Origin: Flavobacterium sp. N3904
GTDB taxonomy: Bacteria > Bacteroidota > Bacteroidia > Flavobacteriales > Flavobacteriaceae
Assembly: GCF_025947305.1 (NCBI RefSeq)
Contig: NZ_CP110009.1
Coordinates: forward strand, 806,001 to 870,000
Length of the DNA stretch: 64,000 nt
Direction of reading: 5' to 3'
Position numbers and translations under genes: made by a program. Every line of letters starts with the position of its first letter. The stretch's first letter is position 1. Below are positions 8,353 through 17,300 of this stretch, piece after piece. The notes beneath the pieces were generated by a model. That model saw only the letters and a list, made by a program, of their open reading frames with translations, searched no databases and was not told the origin of the DNA.

Positions 8353-11295
8353 TTAAAATTTTAAATTAAGACCAAACAATATGGAGCGTTGTCTTGGATA
8401 AATTGTTTTATCAACGCCATTGTTTGTGATTTCAGGATCTAAGCCAGTATATTTTGTAATTACAAATGCATTTTGAACTCCTGTTGACACTCTTAAAGTA
8501 GCTTTGTCATTGACCCAATTCGTCAAAGTATATCCAAAAGTGATATTGTCCATTTTTAAGAAAGAGGCATTTTCTATATAAATATCAGATAACACTACAT
8601 TTGATGTCGTTTGGAAATTTGTATTTAATATTGAAGAAGGCACATTACTTAGAACACCTCCGTTTTCCATAGAATCATATTGTGCTCTTGAGGCATCTAC
8701 GGCATTAAAAACTCTGTTTCCAACACTAGCTCTTAAATTGAATGAAAAATCAAAATGTCTATAATTCATTGTAGAAGCAAAACCTAAATTGACGTCTGGA
8801 TCTGGATTGTTATAGATGTATTTGTCTGAGTTGTTTTTGATGTTGTCTCCATTCAAATCAGCAAAAGCTCCGTCAATCGGCTTACCTGCTGTGTCATACA
8901 ATTGTTTGTAAACATAAAATGAATAAGGAGTATAACCTTCGCTAAATATTTGACCTGGAGTTCCTGTACCGGCAATATTGTCTCCTAGCAAAATATCGGT
9001 TCCATTTACCAAATCTTTAATTCTTCTTTCATATTTTGCCACTGTAAAATTCACATTCCAATTGAAATTTTCTGATTTAAGTACAATTGCGTTTAGCATA
9101 AATTCTATCCCTTTGGTCGTAAAAGAACCAACATTTTGATACACTCGATTTGAAAAATTACTACCATCCGAAATTGCCGCATTTACCAATAAATCTTTTG
9201 ATTCTTTATAATAAACATCTACTGCTCCAGAGATACGATTGTCCCAAAGTCCAAAATCGACTCCTATGTCAGAAATAGAGGTTTGTTCCCATTTTAAATC
9301 TTTCGTTCTTTTGCTGGAAAGCGCAACGGGTATGGCTGTTGTTCCAAAATAATATTGAGAATTCCCGCCTCCAATTTCATATTTTTCCAAATATCCGTTT
9401 GGCTCAGGAATATCCTGTTGCCCAGTAACACCATAACTTATTCTTAATTTCAAATCAGAAACTGTGTTGCTTTCTTTAAAAAAGTCATCTTTTATTTTCC
9501 ATCCAAAAGCTGTTGCCGGAAAATTACCCCAACGATTTTGTTCTTCAAATCGAGAAGAACCATCTCTTCTATAAGACAAAGTCAATAAGTATTTGTCTTT
9601 GAAATTGATGTTGGCTCTTCCAAATAGACCTAACAAAACCACATCGGTATCATAAGAGTATTCTGGAAATGTTGATGGTAAATCTGGGTTCAAAACGTTA
9701 CCGGTTTCGAATCTGTAACTTTCGAATTTTTGATACGAGTATCCAGCAGTCAGATCAAAATTGAAATCGCTGACCGTTTTGTTATAGGCCAAATAAGTAT
9801 CCAACAATTTATTTCTTTTGGTCGCTTCTGTGTACTCGTTTGTACCATAAGGAATATTATTGTTTGATGGTGCAGAACCTGCATCATCACTAACCAATCT
9901 TGTTCTATCTCCATTCGATTCGTCAAACCCAACATTGACAACCGCTCTTAATTCTGGTAGGAAGTGAAGTTTATAATCGATTTCAAAATTTCCAAAAGTT
10001 CTTTTACTAGTTCCTCTATCATTTGTCATCAACAATTGAGCCACTGGATTTCTGGCGGCTGTAGAGATCAACGGATATTTCCCATTGCTATTGATTCCAG
10101 AGGTGTATTCAAAGAAACCTCCATAAGGTGCACCTTCCACTCTAACCGGTTGTGTTGGGTCAAAACCAATAGCCGCTCCCTCTACTCCATCGGTAAACCT
10201 ATTTTTTTCATCGGCATAATTAACCGCCAATTTCAATTTCAGATGGTTTTCAAAAAAGGCAGGATTCATAACAAGGCCTAGCGTATTTCGTTTAAAATTA
10301 TTGGTAATTCTCAATCCCTGTTGATCTGTGTTACCCAAAGTTAAACTCGTTGGAACAACACCAAGCAAGTTTCCTCGTACTGACAAATTCTGATCTACAT
10401 ACCCAGTATTTCTATAAATTTCTTTTTGCCAATCGGTATTTGCAGTTCCCAATTTACCCACATCTCCAGGTCTTTTCTCAGCTATGAGCGCTCTATATTC
10501 GTCGGCACTAAATACATCTACAGTATTAACCAACTTTCCCGCTCCATAAAGAACATTATAGTCAATGGCCAAAGTTTTTGTCCCTTTTTTGGTGGTAATA
10601 ATAATCACTCCATTAGAGGCGCGAGAACCATAAATTGCCGATGCCGAAGCGTCTTTTAATACCACAATAGATTCCACTGTACTTGGATTCAAAGAAGCTA
10701 AAAATGAAGAAGACCCTGTATTGGTCGCATTGTCCAAAGGCAATCCATCTACAACAATAAGAGGATCATTACTGGCAAAAAGAGAACTCCCTCCACGTAT
10801 TCTCATTTCAGATTTACCACCAGGAGCACCTGTAGAATTTACAGTCAAACCCGCTACTCTTCCCTTGAATAAATCTTCGGTAGTTACATTGGCTCCTTTA
10901 TTAAAATCCTTTGCGCCTAATGCTACGACTGCCCCGGTTGCATCTTTCTTTTTCACAGTTCCATAACCAACCTGAATTTTAACTTCATTCAGTTGATTGG
11001 CTTCGGCTATAAGACTTATTGCAAGTGATTTTTGATTATTGAAAGTCACTATTTCATTTTTATATCCAATAAAAGAAAAAACGATCTTATCGCCTTGCTT
11101 CACATTTGGAATCTGAAATTTTCCGTCAAAATTGGTCGAAACACCATTCGTGACGCCTTGTACATTTACATTTACTCCCGACAAGGGTTGTCCAGAACCG
11201 CTGTCCAGAACAGTTCCGTTAAGGGCATTCTGCGAAAAAACACAAAACGGAAGCAGGAGAAATAAAAATAACAACTTCTTGTAAATTGTTTTCAT
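8353..11295 (-). CDS. SusC/RagA family TonB-dependent transporter (galactan PUL)
   Basis: A 980-aa outer-membrane TonB-dependent transporter that imports galacto-oligosaccharides. The signal peptide ends at VFSQ, followed by a carboxypeptidase-like regulatory domain (GTVLDSGSGQPLSGVNV, residues about 27-105). The plug domain has QVGYGTVKKKDATGAV, LFKGRVAGLTV and the SusC signature LKDASASAIYGSRASNGVIIITTKKG. A 22-strand-type barrel continues to the end, which has the terminal aromatic pattern FGLNLKF. It heads the minus-strand operon and is divergent from the GntR-type regulator. No N-terminal STN domain is seen, so anti-sigma signalling is unlikely. Confidence 0.94.
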   Translation of the reverse strand: MKTIYKKLLFLFLLLPFCVFSQNALNGTVLDSGSGQPLSGVNVNVQGVTNGVSTNFDGKFQIPNVKQGDKIVFSFIGYKNEIVTFNNQKSLAISLIAEANQLNEVKIQVGYGTVKKKDATGAVVALGAKDFNKGANVTTEDLFKGRVAGLTVNSTGAPGGKSEMRIRGGSSLFASNDPLIVVDGLPLDNATNTGSSSFLASLNPSTVESIVVLKDASASAIYGSRASNGVIIITTKKGTKTLAIDYNVLYGAGKLVNTVDVFSADEYRALIAEKRPGDVGKLGTANTDWQKEIYRNTGYVDQNLSVRGNLLGVVPTSLTLGNTDQQGLRITNNFKRNTLGLVMNPAFFENHLKLKLAVNYADEKNRFTDGVEGAAIGFDPTQPVRVEGAPYGGFFEYTSGINSNGKYPLISTAARNPVAQLLMTNDRGTSKRTFGNFEIDYKLHFLPELRAVVNVGFDESNGDRTRLVSDDAGSAPSNNNIPYGTNEYTEATKRNKLLDTYLAYNKTVSDFNFDLTAGYSYQKFESYRFETGNVLNPDLPSTFPEYSYDTDVVLLGLFGRANINFKDKYLLTLSYRRDGSSRFEEQNRWGNFPATAFGWKIKDDFFKESNTVSDLKLRISYGVTGQQDIPEPNGYLEKYEIGGGNSQYYFGTTAIPVALSSKRTKDLKWEQTSISDIGVDFGLWDNRISGAVDVYYKESKDLLVNAAISDGSNFSNRVYQNVGSFTTKGIEFMLNAIVLKSENFNWNVNFTVAKYERRIKDLVNGTDILLGDNIAGTGTPGQIFSEGYTPYSFYVYKQLYDTAGKPIDGAFADLNGDNIKNNSDKYIYNNPDPDVNLGFASTMNYRHFDFSFNLRASVGNRVFNAVDASRAQYDSMENGGVLSNVPSSILNTNFQTTSNVVLSDIYIENASFLKMDNITFGYTLTNWVNDKATLRVSTGVQNAFVITKYTGLDPEITNNGVDKTIYPRQRSILFGLNLKF

Positions 11296-11648
11296 ACTTT
11301 TTTTAATTTAAATTGATTTTGGTTAGTTATTGATTCATGCATTGGGTATTATAAATATTATTTTTTTGTTCATTTCAACTGATATTGTACTCAGCTAACA
11401 CGTTTTACTTTATAAAAAAATCAAACATCTCGCAATAAATATTTTAAGTCTGCTATTATTGATAATTTAACAATGATAGATTCCCTCTAATTACAGAAAA
11501 AAACAAGCAAAAACGAATCCCTTATCATATTGCGTATTTTTATAAAAAATCGCTATATAATTTGATTTAAAATAAGATAAATTCTTTTTTTGAATTGTTT
11601 TATTGTGAAATATGAAAATCAAAATTATGTGTTAAATACAAATTTCAA
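11296..11648. other. Long leader and divergent promoter region of the galactan susC
   Basis: No gene is visible. On the minus strand TAATTTTG at 11627-11620 fits the Bacteroidetes -7 pattern, with a weak TTG at 11648-11646 about 18 bases upstream and the GntR-type operator just beyond. If used, the susC leader would be about 320 nt. The region is very AT-rich and offers other weak candidates. Confidence 0.35.
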
Positions 11649-11679
11649 TACCAGTACCTACCAGTTTTTTATATATTTG
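11649..11679 (+). promoter_or_regulatory. Regulator promoter with GntR-type operator
   Basis: TACCAGTACCTACCAGTTT at 11649-11667 is identical to the site before galM. A -7 box TATATTTG follows at 11672-11679, 20 bases before the regulator start. The operator overlaps the -33 region, which fits autoregulation, and it also lies at the edge of the divergent susC promoter region. Confidence 0.65.
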
Positions 11680-11699
11680 CATAAAAACCAACTTCAGCT

Positions 11700-12698
11700 A
11701 TGAAAATTATTTCCATCCAAAACAACCTTGGCATACCAAAATACAAACAGATAATTCAATCGATTGAAAAAGCAATTGAGGAAGAAAAACTTACAAAAGG
11801 GGATCGGCTTCCATCGGTAAATAAAGTGTGTTTGGCCTTTTCATTATCCCGAGATACTGTCTTATTGGGATATGATGATCTCAAAAAAAGAGGAATTATT
11901 TTTGCCATTCCAGGCAAAGGATATTATGTGAAAAGTGTTGAAATCACTATAAAACAGAAAATATTTTTGCTCTTTGATGAGCTTAACATTTTTAAAGAAG
12001 ATATCTATAATTCATTTTTAAAAAACATTGGCAAAAATGTACAAGTTGATATTTTCTTTCATCATTTTAATGTTCCGGTTTTTCAAAAATTGATAGATGA
12101 TAGCAACGGAAATTATACCAAATATATCATTATGCCAACCAACTTAATCGATGTAGTTGCGATCATAAAAACCCTACCAGTAAATGATGTAATCATCTTG
12201 GATCAGACCAATGAAGATCTAAAATCATTTCCAGCCATTTACCAAAATCACAAAAAAGATATCTTCGAGGGTTTATCCAAAGGAAAATCAAGGCTAAACA
12301 AATACAGCAAACTCATCCTGATATTCCCGGGTTTTAGGGAACCTTTGGGAATGAAAACCGGTTTTGAGGATTTTTGCAACGAATTTTCTTTTGATTATGA
12401 AATCATTAATGAATTTACCGATAATGAAATAACTTTAGGATGTGTCTATGTTATTCCAAATGACCGAGATTTGGTTAGTGTAATTGAAAAAGCCAAACAA
12501 AAAAACCTAAAATTAGGAACCGATTTTGGAATCATTTCCTATAATGAAACTCCACTAAAAAAAGTAGTTTCGAATGGAATTACTACTATCTCCACCGATT
12601 TTACCACTATGGGAAAACTACTCGCCCAGATGGTTCTTACCGGGAAAAAAGAACAAATTGAAAATAAAAATGCTTTGATTATTAGGAATTCGTTGTAA
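11700..12698 (+). CDS. GntR-type transcriptional regulator with periplasmic-binding-like domain
   Basis: Local regulator of the galactan locus (332 aa). The N-terminal winged helix (residues about 8-78) is GntR-like: YKQIIQSIEKAIEEEKLTKGDRLPSVNKV, then SRDTVLLGYDDLKKRGII and PGKGYYV. From about residue 88 the protein resembles a LacI-type sugar-binding domain (KIFLLFDELN, GCVYVIPNDRDLV, FGIISYNETPLKKV, TTISTDFTTMGKLLAQMVL). The combination is common in Bacteroidetes sugar regulators. It is transcribed away from the SusC operon and shares its operator sequence with the galM unit. Galactose or a galacto-oligosaccharide is the likely ligand by context only. Confidence 0.85.
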   Translation: MKIISIQNNLGIPKYKQIIQSIEKAIEEEKLTKGDRLPSVNKVCLAFSLSRDTVLLGYDDLKKRGIIFAIPGKGYYVKSVEITIKQKIFLLFDELNIFKEDIYNSFLKNIGKNVQVDIFFHHFNVPVFQKLIDDSNGNYTKYIIMPTNLIDVVAIIKTLPVNDVIILDQTNEDLKSFPAIYQNHKKDIFEGLSKGKSRLNKYSKLILIFPGFREPLGMKTGFEDFCNEFSFDYEIINEFTDNEITLGCVYVIPNDRDLVSVIEKAKQKNLKLGTDFGIISYNETPLKKVVSNGITTISTDFTTMGKLLAQMVLTGKKEQIENKNALIIRNSL

Positions 12699-12787
12699 TG
12701 GGATAACTATAGTTCTTATCACAATTATTTAAATTGTTCCAATCGCAACAGAAGCTCTAAAGAAACAATTAAATGATAGTTTCTTTT

Positions 12788-12840
12788 TTTGTTTTTGTAA
12801 AACAAATTTAGTTATATTTGCAAATGTATTTTTTACACTT
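12788..12840 (+). promoter_or_regulatory. Transketolase promoter with AraR box
   Basis: A -33 TTTG at 12788-12791 and -7 TATATTTG at 12813-12820 are 21 bases apart, a good Bacteroidetes promoter. The palindrome AAATGT-N7-ACACTT occupies 12822-12840 just downstream of -7, where a bound repressor would block initiation. The leader to the transketolase start is then about 250 nt (12841-13091) and holds no gene. Confidence 0.72.
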
Positions 12841-13091
12841 ATTATTTTATTCTCCCTTATCCTCTCAAAAATAGTCAGTTATTACAGCCGGCAAATCGAT
12901 ATCAGAACAAAATAATAACCCTTTATTATTTGATTAAAGCAGCGAAGAAATTAAACCCAAACTGTTTTTAAACTAAAATTTGTTTCTGTACTCATTTAGA
13001 AAAAAATAATCATCCCATTTTGGAGTTGGTTTATTCAAAATCTAAAAAAGCAGCAATATCAATACCTCTATTACAACCAAATTAAAAAATT

Positions 13092-15146
13092 ATGAATCAC
13101 AAAATGGACCAATTAGCCGCAGACAACATAAGAGCTCTGGCTATTTCTATGGTAGAAAAAGCAAATTCAGGACACCCGGGAGGTGCCATGGGTGGAGCCG
13201 ATTTTATGCATATTTTATACACTGAATATCTAAATTTTGATCCAACCCAAATGGATTGGCCTTTCAGGGATCGTTTCTTTATGGATGCGGGTCACCTATC
13301 GGCATTGATGTATGCTCAATATTATTTATTAGGAAATTACAAAAAAGAAGACGTTCAACAATTTAGACAATGGGGTTCTGTAACTCCAGGTCATCCTGAA
13401 GTTGATGTGTTAAGAGGAATCGAAAATACTTCGGGACCACTAGGACAGGGTCATACCATGGGAGTAGGAGCTGCCATTGCTGCCAAGTTTCTTGCAGCAC
13501 GATTCAAAGGAATTTTCGATCATAAAATATATGGTTTTATTACTGATGGTGGAGTTCAGGAAGAAATTTCACAAGGAGCGGGAAGAATTGCCGGTCATTT
13601 GGGATTGAACAATTTTATAATGTTCTATGATTCGAATGATGTGCAACTTTCGTCTATGACCGACGAAGTTACCTCTGAAGATACCGCCATGAAATACCGA
13701 GCTTGGGGATGGAATGTGATTACCATAAACGGGCACGACCATTTGGAAATCCGAAAAGCATTGGACACAGCGAATCAAGAAACAGAAAAACCAACCTTAA
13801 TTATTGGGAAAACCATAATGGGAAAAGGCTGCGTTACCGCAGATGGCGGAATGTATGAAGGCGAATGCGAATTGCACGGAAAACCAATTGGTGACACCAA
13901 AGCAGATTATACTAAAACACTTTTGAATTTAAAAGCAAATCCTGAAGATCCTTTCGCTGTTTTTGAAGAAGTAGCTGCACATTATACTCAAGTTTTAGCC
14001 CAAAAAACAAAAAAAGCAGTTCTGAAAAAAATGCAAATAGCCCAATGGGAAAAAGAAAATCCAACATTGGCACAAAAAATGCACGTTTTTTTATCCGGAG
14101 AATTACCCGAATTGGATTTGAGCAACGTTGTTCAAAAAGCCAATTCCGCCACTAGAGATGCATCTTCGGCAGTACTTGCTTATTTGGCAGAAAATGTAGA
14201 AAACATAATCGTTTCTTCGGCTGATTTATCGAACAGTGATAAAACCGATGGCTTCCTAAAAAAATCATCTGTACTGCAAAAAAATGATTTCAACGGAGCC
14301 TTTTTACAAGCTGGAGTTGCCGAATTGACTATGACTTCAATAGCCAATGGTATTGCCTTGCATGGTGGTGTGATTCCAGTTGTGGCGACGTTTTTCGTTT
14401 TCTCGGATTATATGAAACCTGCGATACGATTGGCTGCCATTCAAGAACTTCCGGTGAAATATGTATTAACACATGACTCTTTCCGTGTTGGTGAAGACGG
14501 ACCAACACACCAACCAATCGAACAGGAAGCTCAAATACGTCTGTTGGAAAAAGTTAAAAACCATTCAGGACACCCGAGTTTACTGGCGTTGCGTCCAGCT
14601 GATGCAATAGAAACATCTGTGGCTTGGGATATGGCTTTGAAAAACACTAAAACGCCAACAGCTTTGATTCTTTCGAGACAAAACATTAAGGACATTCCGG
14701 CAAGCAAAACTTCGAGATATCAAGAAGCTTTGCAAGCTACAAAAGGTGGCTATTTGGTAAAAGAAACCCAAAATCCAGACATTACTTTAATAGCAAACGG
14801 ATCGGAAGTATCGACACTTATTAATGCTGCGATGATTTTGGAAAAAGAGCATAATCTAAAAATAAATATAGCCTCCATAATTTCCGAAGGCCTATTTAAA
14901 TCGCAACCCAAATCATACCAAGAAAGTATTATCCCGAAGGAAAAACTCGTTTTCGGTCTTACCGCCGGACTTCCTGTAAATCTTGAAGGATTGATAGGCG
15001 ATAGCGGAAAAATAGTAGGATTGGACCATTTTGGTTATTCGGCACCAGCGAGCGTTTTGGACGAAAAATTTGGATTTACCAGCCAACATGTTTGTGCGGA
15101 AATACTAAAATATATTGAAGAAAGTGCTCAGATATTGAGCAATTAA
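13092..15146 (+). CDS. tkt: Transketolase
   Basis: Thiamine-diphosphate enzyme of the non-oxidative pentose phosphate pathway, taking D-xylulose 5-phosphate made from L-arabinose into central metabolism. At 684 aa it is a full-length single-chain form. Motifs include KANSGHPGGAMGGADFMH (residues 23-40), GPLGQGHTMGVGAA, the cofactor segment ITDGGVQEE followed by SNDVQLS, and GEDGPTHQPIEQEAQIR in the pyrimidine-binding domain. The first Gly of the usual GDG cofactor motif is Thr here. It is preceded by an AraR box and followed by transaldolase 70 bp later, so both probably respond to arabinose. Another housekeeping transketolase may exist elsewhere. Confidence 0.95.
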   Translation: MNHKMDQLAADNIRALAISMVEKANSGHPGGAMGGADFMHILYTEYLNFDPTQMDWPFRDRFFMDAGHLSALMYAQYYLLGNYKKEDVQQFRQWGSVTPGHPEVDVLRGIENTSGPLGQGHTMGVGAAIAAKFLAARFKGIFDHKIYGFITDGGVQEEISQGAGRIAGHLGLNNFIMFYDSNDVQLSSMTDEVTSEDTAMKYRAWGWNVITINGHDHLEIRKALDTANQETEKPTLIIGKTIMGKGCVTADGGMYEGECELHGKPIGDTKADYTKTLLNLKANPEDPFAVFEEVAAHYTQVLAQKTKKAVLKKMQIAQWEKENPTLAQKMHVFLSGELPELDLSNVVQKANSATRDASSAVLAYLAENVENIIVSSADLSNSDKTDGFLKKSSVLQKNDFNGAFLQAGVAELTMTSIANGIALHGGVIPVVATFFVFSDYMKPAIRLAAIQELPVKYVLTHDSFRVGEDGPTHQPIEQEAQIRLLEKVKNHSGHPSLLALRPADAIETSVAWDMALKNTKTPTALILSRQNIKDIPASKTSRYQEALQATKGGYLVKETQNPDITLIANGSEVSTLINAAMILEKEHNLKINIASIISEGLFKSQPKSYQESIIPKEKLVFGLTAGLPVNLEGLIGDSGKIVGLDHFGYSAPASVLDEKFGFTSQHVCAEILKYIEESAQILSN

Positions 15147-15160
15147 AAAAACATTTAAAA

Positions 15161-15196
15161 ACTCAGAATCTCAGTCCCGATAGCTATCAGGATAGA
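15161..15196. repeat. Second copy of the 36-bp dispersed repeat
   Basis: Inverted copy of the element at 5498-5533, matching 34 of 36 bases. One substitution breaks the central palindrome (TCCCGATAGCTATCAGGA at 15175-15192). It sits between transketolase and transaldolase. Confidence 0.75.
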
Positions 15197-15216
15197 TTCT
15201 CTAAAAAAACATACAC

Positions 15217-15873
15217 ATGAAATTTTTTATCGATACAGCAAATTTAAAAGACATCAAAGAAGCCAATGATTTAGGAATATTAGACGGCGTTACTACCAAC
15301 CCCTCGCTAATGGCGAAAGAAGGAATCACGGGAGCCGACAATATTATTGCGCATTATGTAAAAATATGTGAATTGGTGGATGGCGACGTAAGCGCCGAAG
15401 TTATTTCGACTGATTTTAAAGGAATGGTTGCCGAAGGAGAAAAATTGGCAGCACTGCATTCGCAGATCGTGGTTAAAATCCCAATGATCAAAGACGGGAT
15501 AAAAGCCATTAAATATTTTTCGAATAAAGGAATCAAAACCAACTGCACTTTAGTGTTTTCTGCAGGCCAGGCTTTACTTGCGGCCAAAGCCGGTGCTACT
15601 TATGTGTCGCCTTTCATTGGAAGACTTGACGACATTTCTACAGATGGGTTGACTCTTATAGAAGACATTAAATTGATTTATGACAATTATGGTTACGAAA
15701 CCCAAATTCTTGCAGCTTCTGTTCGCCACGTTATGCATATTCTGAATTGTGCCAAAATTGGTGCCGATGTTATTACAGGTCCATTAAGCGCGATCGAAGG
15801 TTTGCTGAAACACCCGTTAACAGATAGTGGATTGGCAACATTCTTGGCTGATTATCAAAAAGGAAATAGCTAG
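15217..15873 (+). CDS. tal: Transaldolase (small TalC/MipB type)
   Basis: A 218-aa transaldolase of the short FSA/TalC type, partner of transketolase in the non-oxidative pentose phosphate pathway. The start [13 protein letters not shown] and [13 protein letters not shown] are family hallmarks. The Schiff-base Lys is K87 in VVKIPM. Members with Gln at the position of E. coli FSA Gln59 act as fructose-6-phosphate aldolases; here the aligned residue is Glu61 (VSAEVIS), which favours true transaldolase activity. It lies 70 bp after transketolase, separated by a dispersed repeat, and is followed by a strong hairpin terminator. Confidence 0.92.
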   Translation: MKFFIDTANLKDIKEANDLGILDGVTTNPSLMAKEGITGADNIIAHYVKICELVDGDVSAEVISTDFKGMVAEGEKLAALHSQIVVKIPMIKDGIKAIKYFSNKGIKTNCTLVFSAGQALLAAKAGATYVSPFIGRLDDISTDGLTLIEDIKLIYDNYGYETQILAASVRHVMHILNCAKIGADVITGPLSAIEGLLKHPLTDSGLATFLADYQKGNS

Positions 15874-15896
15874 GAATAACAATATTTTAATTCAAC

Positions 15897-15934
15897 AAAA
15901 AAGGAAGCTTCTGCAATAGAAGCTTCCTTTTTTT
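15897..15934. terminator. Terminator between tal and araR
   Basis: The stem AAAAAAGGAAGCTTCT pairs with AGAAGCTTCCTTTTTT across a 5-base loop. It serves the convergent tal (plus) and araR (minus) genes. Confidence 0.85.
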
Positions 15935-15966
15935 ATTTCTTTTTAAAACAAAATCTGTTTTACTTT

Positions 15967-16656
15967 TTAAAAATTTAAAGCAAAATGATTCAACAATTTG
16001 GCATCGTATTTCTCTTTATCAAAAGTATAGAGATAGGAACCTTTTCTGGAAGAAGTCATGTCTTTCTCGTCTAATTTTATCAAAATATCCAACGAATTAA
16101 TTTTACTAATAAAATTTCGTTTATCAATTTCTTTGTCCAAAATCGATTCATAGAGCTTTAACAACTGACTCATTTTGAATTTTTCGGGTAAAAGTTCAAA
16201 ACCAACTGGTCGCATTGAAGTTCTGTAACGCAGCCTTCTGATGGCATGAGCCAACATATTGTCGTGGTCAAAAATCAATTTTGGCACTTCAGAAACACTA
16301 AACCATTTCGCGTGATAGTTTTGAATCAGTTCGGCATTGTGGTTTTCAATATTTATCAGTGCATAATAAGCTACAGATATGGTTCTTTCCACCGGATCAC
16401 GATCAATTTCGCTATAGGTATAAAGTTGCTCCATATAAATGTCCTGCAACCCTGTATAGGTATTTAATATTCTAATGGCTGCCGTATCCAGTACCTCTTC
16501 TTTTTTAAGAAACCCACCCATCAAAGACCATTTCCCTTTCTCGGGTTCAAAATCCCTTTTAATCAAAAGAATTTTTAAACCATCTTCATCAAAGCCGAAA
16601 ATAATACAATCTACCGCTAGAAGGACTTTGTCTGCCGTACTATAACTATTTAGCAT
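15967..16656 (-). CDS. araR: AraR, Nudix-fold L-arabinose-responsive repressor
   Basis: A 229-aa regulator of the NrtR/AraR group: an N-terminal Nudix-like sensor domain (residues about 1-145) and a C-terminal winged helix (about 146-229, FKMSQLLKLYESILDKEIDKRNFISKI). The Nudix box is degenerate: in GGFLKKEEVLDTAAIRILNTYTGL-type sequence the catalytic RE and EE pairs are replaced (RI, NT), so it should bind rather than hydrolyse a ligand. Bacteroides thetaiotaomicron AraR (BT0354) has the same design and binds L-arabinose; the similarity in my recollection is strong. The gene lies inside the arabinose locus, has its own operator at 16712-16730, and is the obvious reader of the six palindromes found here. 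Confidence 0.88.
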   Translation of the reverse strand: MLNSYSTADKVLLAVDCIIFGFDEDGLKILLIKRDFEPEKGKWSLMGGFLKKEEVLDTAAIRILNTYTGLQDIYMEQLYTYSEIDRDPVERTISVAYYALINIENHNAELIQNYHAKWFSVSEVPKLIFDHDNMLAHAIRRLRYRTSMRPVGFELLPEKFKMSQLLKLYESILDKEIDKRNFISKINSLDILIKLDEKDMTSSRKGSYLYTFDKEKYDAKLLNHFALNF

Positions 16657-16711
16657 TTCTATTTATATTTTCAGTAAATATAAGAACTTCCTTAAAACTA
16701 ACAAATTAATT

Positions 16712-16730
16712 TAATGTGGTTTTTACACTA
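16712..16730. promoter_or_regulatory. AraR box upstream of araR
   Basis: TAATGT-N7-ACACTA, 56 bases before the araR start. It is the weakest of the six boxes, with imperfect outer bases, which would suit mild autoregulation. Confidence 0.6.
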
Positions 16731-17224
16731 ATAAAAAAACAAAAAAGAGAAATTATGATTAAATATGTGATTATGCACATACAATGTTCTCTTTTTCTTT
16801 TTATACAAATCGTTTTGATAATCATTAAGTTACAAAATTTAAAAGCCACTATCTTTATTTCAACTTCTTTTTAAAAAGGCATTGCAACAATTAAGTGTTA
16901 AAATTACATTTAAATATGTTTTTTTTGCTTTTATGGCGCCAAAAATCAATTGAAAAACATCTCAAAAAGGAAAAAATAAATTCTAATGACCTATAAATTA
17001 ATACACTAAATCTTATTTTTAATTTGTAAAATTGAAAATTGTGAAATTTTTTAAATTTTTTAAATTGGAGAAAAAAATAGAAACACAAAAACATTAATCA
17101 TTGATTATCAATTAATTATAACTGACGAAAACGTTTTTTAATACTACAAAATACACAAATCTTTTCAATTTTCACTATATTTTAGGATATCCGTTTTTTT
17201 TCAAAGCTTTTTTTATCAGATTAA
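16731..17224. other. AT-rich spacer between araR and susC
   Basis: No gene is visible. It holds an 18-bp palindrome TATGTG-N6-CACATA at 16764-16781, a possible binding site for a second regulator, and long A/T runs. Confidence 0.4.
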
Positions 17225-17277
17225 TTTGTTTTTGTGCTTTTTTTTTATTTAAATTTACAAATGTAAAATATACACTT
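17225..17277 (+). promoter_or_regulatory. Arabinan susC promoter with AraR box
   Basis: A -33 TTTG at 17225-17228 and a -7-like TAAATTTA at 17250-17257 (last base off consensus) are followed by AAATGT-N7-ACACTT at 17259-17277. The layout matches the transketolase promoter. The susC start is 23 bases beyond the box. Confidence 0.7.
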
Positions 17278-17300
17278 ATAATTAACCAAAATCAATCAAT

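Noticed and set aside
16764..16781. CRP site
   Set aside because: The GTG-to-CAC distance is 6 bases rather than the 8 of the E. coli CRP consensus; kept only as an unassigned palindrome.
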